The notes beneath the pieces were generated by a model. The model saw only the letters and a program-made list of their open reading frames with translations, was not told the origin of the DNA and made no database searches. Positions 13,554 through 16,354 of a stretch of 16,354 bases of DNA are shown here, in pieces. The stretch comes from Acidobacteriaceae bacterium (GTDB lineage: Bacteria; Acidobacteriota; Terriglobia; Terriglobales; Acidobacteriaceae). Made by a program: the position numbers and the translations under genes. Where the stretch lies: contig PMHC01000155.1 in assembly GCA_003156495.1 (NCBI GenBank), positions 3,549-19,902 on the forward strand, in the 5' to 3' direction. Numbering within the stretch: the stretch's first letter is position 1; every line of letters begins with the position of its first letter.

Positions 13554-13745
13554 CGAATCTCCCTTCAAGGAACGGCTTTCCTCATGCTTTTGTGGAGCAG
13601 GATTGGAAACGACCCATTCACTTTCTTATTGCGTAGAACGCGCGGAAAACACGTCACGCATACCCAGAAAAGTTGAGATACCGGCAAAGGAAGAGAAGAA
13701 CGCAGAAAACGGCAAAAGCAGAGGCTCTGGTGTTTATCTACGACG

Positions 13746-14006
13746 ATGAACGTCTACGAGCGGGCGATGACGGAAATCAAACGCCAGGCAAATGCCAGCA
13801 AACGCGGCTTCTGCGACCGTTCAGTAAATTGCGGCTGTTTTTATTGGAAGATACCTGGGGAATTCCCGGAGGCGCCTAAAATTTATGAGTTGTTGAAGGA
13901 TTGGTTGCGGGGGCTGGATTTGCTCACAGAACCCCGTTTCGAATCAGCGTTAAGAGATGAATGTTGGACTCTAAAATTAGTCCAAAATGGCGCTAAACTG
14001 TCCTGA
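13746..14006 (+). CDS. Doubtful 86-residue ORF, no recognised family
   Basis: An open frame of 86 codons beginning MNVYERAMTEIKRQA and containing four Cys (three of them clustered at 23-31: C, C, C) and two Trp in a plausible mixed composition. It is the only plus-strand candidate in the gap between the divergent membrane-protein gene and the porin operon. No Shine-Dalgarno sequence lies before the ATG, and an overlapping frame is open as well, so it may be a gene remnant or not coding. I do not recognise it. Confidence 0.3.
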   Translation: MNVYERAMTEIKRQANASKRGFCDRSVNCGCFYWKIPGEFPEAPKIYELLKDWLRGLDLLTEPRFESALRDECWTLKLVQNGAKLS

Positions 14007-14441
14007 TTTAAGCGTTCCTGTGTGAATGGCAATGGTTAATTGAACATAGGCGCTCTTCCCGCGTCCTTGATGCGGCCGAGTAGGGACGCGGTGCGCGCTG
14101 GGCATTTTCGCTCCGACCTACGATATTCAGAGATTTCAGCAATCGAGCACGGAAGTGGCGAAATTGCCGCACCCAGAATAGGAATGGCATGCAAGCAGTT
14201 GCAACCAATGCAGGTTCTGCTGCCAGCAAACAGCATTGATGGCAGACAGTAATGTGCCTATGAAGCTGGGCGCTCATGTCCCCGTGGCCCTAGTCGATGT
14301 ACTGACTGAACCCATTGCAACCCGTTCAATTGCTCCGCAATGGCAAGTACCTCGGAACGGTTGCAATTCAGGGTCACTCCTGTTGGGCGCATTGTCGCGC
14401 TCATTGCGTCCGTCTCCGCTTTGAAGTAAAGGAGATACACA
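14007..14441 (+). promoter_or_regulatory. Long gene-free leader before the porin operon
   Basis: This 435-nt stretch has no convincing gene; a 62-codon frame at 14236-14424 lacks a ribosome site. It should contain the promoter of the porin/binding-protein operon. It holds a strong hairpin at 14059-14091 and several short TTGCAA-containing words near 14199, 14314 and 14360, whose spacing shows no clear pattern. I could not assign -35/-10 boxes or a known riboswitch. Confidence 0.4.
14059..14091 (+). other. 10-bp hairpin in the porin operon leader
   Basis: CCGCGTCCTT (14059-14068) pairs with AGGGACGCGG (14082-14091), with one G-U wobble and a 13-nt loop. A TTTT occurs only about 14 nt further on, which is far for a standard terminator. 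It could end transcripts from the small upstream ORF or be part of a structured 5' leader. Confidence 0.5.
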
Positions 14442-15677
14442 ATGAGACATGTGATTGGCAGACTTTTAGCTGGTGGAACGCTCACCGTTCTATTGCTTGC
14501 GTCGGTCTTGCATGCGCAAGAGTTCAAAATAGGATCAAAAGTGGTTCAGGTCCATGGTTTTGGAACCCAAGGGTTCATCCATACCAACGGCAACAACTGG
14601 CTGACCATGAATACAAGCGGCGTTGGCAGCGGCGCTATTACCGACTTTGGCTTGAACATGGGAATGCAGATCAGTCCCAATCTACGCATTGCCGGACAGT
14701 TTTACGACCGCAAGCTCGGCAAGCTGGGGAATTGGGAACCGCTGATGGATTGGGCGATGCTTGACTATCACCCCAAGTCCTGGCTGGGATTCCGCGTGGG
14801 CAAGGTAAAGACCGTATTGGGACTCTTTACCGACACGCAGGATATGGACTTCGCCAACACCTTCGCGCTGATGCCGCAGAGCGTCTATCCGATCGATCTG
14901 CGCGACGCGACGATTGCGCATGAGGGCGGCGACATCTACGGGAAAGAAAGGCTGCCGCACAAACTCGGCGCCATCGCTTATACCGCGTACGGCGGACGCC
15001 GCTCCGATAGTATGCACAGCGGCTATCCTTATCTGCTGAGCAGCTTCGGAATTCAGCTGACTAGCCTGAGCGGGCCGGTCTTTGGCGGCGATTTCCGCTG
15101 GAAGACGCCCGTGCGCGGCCTTCTTGTTGGGGTTTCACGGCTGAACGAGCGGATCACGGGCATTGGAATGTCAAACGTAGGTGCGGGCGGCGTGGCCATT
15201 CCTATGAGCAGCTACAACGAACACTCCAAACACGACTGGACTAACCAGTATTACGGACAATACACGGCGAATCGGTGGCACGCAGAGTCGGAGTATCGCC
15301 GGTACGTTCGCGACCAGATGATCGCCAACGGAACGGTAGAGAGCCTCGTCGATGTGCGCGGCTGGTATATGAGCGGTGGCTTTCGCGTGTGCAAGTGGTT
15401 TGAGGCAGGATCGTACTACTCGCATTACAGAAATGTTAATGCTTTGAACGTAAGCCCTAATGGCACAGTATCGAGCGATTATGCGGCGCGCGATTTCGAT
15501 AAGGTGGTGGCGGGGAAAGTTACGGTCAATCAGTACATGACGGTCAAGGTGGAAGGCCACTTCATGTCTGGATACGCGAACCAGCCCTATCCAAACGGCT
15601 ATTACACCACGGTAAACCCCAACGGTTTTGCAAACAACACCAACGCTCTCGTAGTTCGTACCGGCTTCAGTTTCTAA
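14442..15677 (+). CDS. Outer-membrane porin-like beta-barrel protein
   Basis: A 411-residue exported protein. A signal peptide (about 1-25, ending LHAQ) is followed by about 385 residues of alternating hydrophobic and polar strands with many Gly, Tyr and Asn, few Cys and no membrane helices. It ends with Phe (GFSF), the usual C-terminal signature recognised by the BAM machinery. Aromatic girdle-like motifs such as WYMSGGF, YYSHY and NQYYGQY recur. The size fits a 16-strand general or phosphate-selective porin. The start at 14442 has AAAGGAG before it with proper spacing. A binding protein of the PstS type begins 25 nt after the stop, so both are probably one operon, suggesting diffusion of a small anion or nutrient into the periplasm. 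The substrate is not determined by sequence. Confidence 0.82.
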   Translation: MRHVIGRLLAGGTLTVLLLASVLHAQEFKIGSKVVQVHGFGTQGFIHTNGNNWLTMNTSGVGSGAITDFGLNMGMQISPNLRIAGQFYDRKLGKLGNWEPLMDWAMLDYHPKSWLGFRVGKVKTVLGLFTDTQDMDFANTFALMPQSVYPIDLRDATIAHEGGDIYGKERLPHKLGAIAYTAYGGRRSDSMHSGYPYLLSSFGIQLTSLSGPVFGGDFRWKTPVRGLLVGVSRLNERITGIGMSNVGAGGVAIPMSSYNEHSKHDWTNQYYGQYTANRWHAESEYRRYVRDQMIANGTVESLVDVRGWYMSGGFRVCKWFEAGSYYSHYRNVNALNVSPNGTVSSDYAARDFDKVVAGKVTVNQYMTVKVEGHFMSGYANQPYPNGYYTTVNPNGFANNTNALVVRTGFSF

Positions 15678-15701
15678 CCTGGGCGAAAGGAGAATATCGA
15701 A

Positions 15702-16124
15702 ATGAAAAAGCTAGTGTATGCACTTTTGATTGCAGCATCCGCGTCGATCTTTATTGCCCAGGCCCAGGCCCAGGTGATCGTGATCGCCAATCCCGGCGTG
15801 AAGGCGACCGAAATCAGCAAGAGTGACCTGCGCGATGTCTTCACGGGTAGCGCGACCTCGCTCAAAGACGGCAGCCGTGTGGTTCCCATCCTGCTCAAGG
15901 CGGGCACGACTAACGAGGAGTTCCTTCAGGCCTACATCGGCAAGTCGGACTCGGCCTATCGTGCCAGCTGGCGAAGCCTGGTCTTCTCCGGTCAAGCTTC
16001 CATGCCCAAGAGCCTCGACACCGAAGTTGCCGTTGTCGATTTCGTCGCACACAACACAGGCGCGATCGGTTACATCAGCAAGGCGACTCCGCATGCAGGT
16101 GTAAAGGTGCTGGCTGTACGGTGA
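15702..16124 (+). CDS. Small PstS-like periplasmic substrate-binding protein
   Basis: A 140-residue exported protein with a signal peptide (about 1-23, ending AQAQA). The mature part has the PBP-like pattern of phosphate-binding PstS relatives: VIVIANPGV at the N-terminus, LRDVFTGSATSLKDGSRVVPI, a helix with EEFLQAYIG, and VVDFVAHNTGAIGYISKA near the end. It is about half the length of a full PstS and corresponds to a single-lobe variant, often encoded near porins or chemoreceptors. No ABC permease or ATPase is seen here, so binding for sensing rather than for import is likely (inference). The ATG at 15702 has AAAGGAG 9 nt before it. It lies 24 nt after the porin gene. Confidence 0.87.
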   Translation: MKKLVYALLIAASASIFIAQAQAQVIVIANPGVKATEISKSDLRDVFTGSATSLKDGSRVVPILLKAGTTNEEFLQAYIGKSDSAYRASWRSLVFSGQASMPKSLDTEVAVVDFVAHNTGAIGYISKATPHAGVKVLAVR

Positions 16125-16205
16125 AGTTTTAGCTGAACAATGAGTTGCAAACAAGGCAACAATAACGCTCGTCTCATCCCGCCAAGAGAGTGCGTAATGC
16201 AGCGG

Positions 16206-16241
16206 TCATGTTGCTGGTACGGATAGACATCGGCAACATGA
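16206..16241 (+). other. Inverted repeat between binding-protein and downstream membrane-protein genes
   Basis: TCATGTTGC (16206-16214) and GCAACATGA (16233-16241) are perfect 9-nt inverted copies; a few inner positions also pair with wobbles. No T-run follows, and the repeat ends 32 nt before the next ATG. It could be a processing hairpin that sets the ratio of the abundant binding protein to the downstream protein, or a protein-binding palindrome. Confidence 0.5.
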
Positions 16242-16273
16242 GTTCATCAAGAATTTGGCGGTAAGGTGATCCA

Positions 16274-16354
16274 ATGTTTGGACAGATGAAGATCAAGACG
16301 AAAATTCTCGCAATCCTGGCGGTGCTTGGCGGTGGCTACCTGTTGTTGCTGGCG
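16274..16354 (+). CDS. Start of a membrane protein, possibly a chemoreceptor or sensor (cut by window edge)
   Basis: Only the first 27 codons are in the window: MFGQMKIKTKILAILAVLGG and then YLLLLA. A short basic N-terminus with a KIKTK motif followed by a long hydrophobic helix is typical of methyl-accepting chemotaxis proteins and HAMP sensors, whose first membrane helix starts exactly this way. AAGGTGAT lies before the ATG at 16274; the ATG at 16286 is an alternative. Its place after a small PstS-like binding protein fits a receptor that reads ligand occupancy. The family call rests on context and a short N-terminus only. Confidence 0.5.
   Translation, partial: MFGQMKIKTKILAILAVLGGGYLLLLA

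Noticed and set aside
14170..14220. Sigma-54-like TGGCA...TTGCA spacing near 14187-14205
   Set aside because: The gap between the two boxes is too long by about three to four bases for a -24/-12 promoter.
14236..14424. 62-codon ORF before the porin
   Set aside because: No ribosome site, no domain, and it ends just before the porin Shine-Dalgarno; more likely leader sequence.

Overview
The window looks like a chromosomal segment of a Gram-negative, moderately GC-rich bacterium, most likely an Acidobacteriota (Terriglobia or Solibacter-like) member. The reasons are a short ECF sigma factor resembling the Acidobacteria/Planctomycetes-rich TIGR02999 type, translationally coupled to a Ser/Thr kinase with a C-terminal TPR array; several Ala/Pro/Gly-rich exported proteins; and an outer-membrane barrel gene. 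The taxonomic call is inference from gene style. No rRNA or tRNA gene, insertion sequence or CRISPR array was seen.

Region 1 (1-12169, all on the minus strand, so read from right to left) is a nine-gene Ser/Thr-phosphorylation locus. In transcription order: ECF sigma factor; membrane Ser/Thr kinase with TPR repeats (3-nt gap); small exported protein; large exported protein rich in Gly and peptide repeats; second exported protein; trypsin/HtrA-like protease fused through a membrane helix to an FHA domain; zinc-ribbon/FHA protein; PP2C phosphatase; and a second membrane Ser/Thr kinase, entered by a 4-nt ATGA overlap and running off the left edge. Writers (two kinases), an eraser (PP2C), readers (two FHA proteins), a transcriptional output (sigma factor) and an envelope effector (protease) are thus encoded together. 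The three exported proteins end in a similar domain of about 45 residues, and two of them also look alike over their N-terminal halves.

Region 2 (12170-14441) is a boundary zone. It has a 450-nt gene-free stretch with two hairpins, one of them terminator-like; a multi-pass membrane protein on the minus strand; a doubtful 86-codon ORF on the plus strand; and a 435-nt gene-free leader with a strong hairpin.

Region 3 (14442-16354, plus strand) holds an outer-membrane porin-like barrel, a small PstS-like periplasmic binding protein and the first 27 codons of a membrane protein, possibly a chemoreceptor or sensor. This looks like an uptake/sensing operon.

The most interesting points are four. 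The sigma factor lacks the usual acidic region 2.2 motif, has a Thr there, and sits beside a kinase. The protease-TM-FHA fusion could carry a cytoplasmic phospho-signal to the periplasm, or the reverse. The exported proteins share a C-terminal domain within a signalling operon. The junction between two of the exported-protein genes contains strong hairpins.
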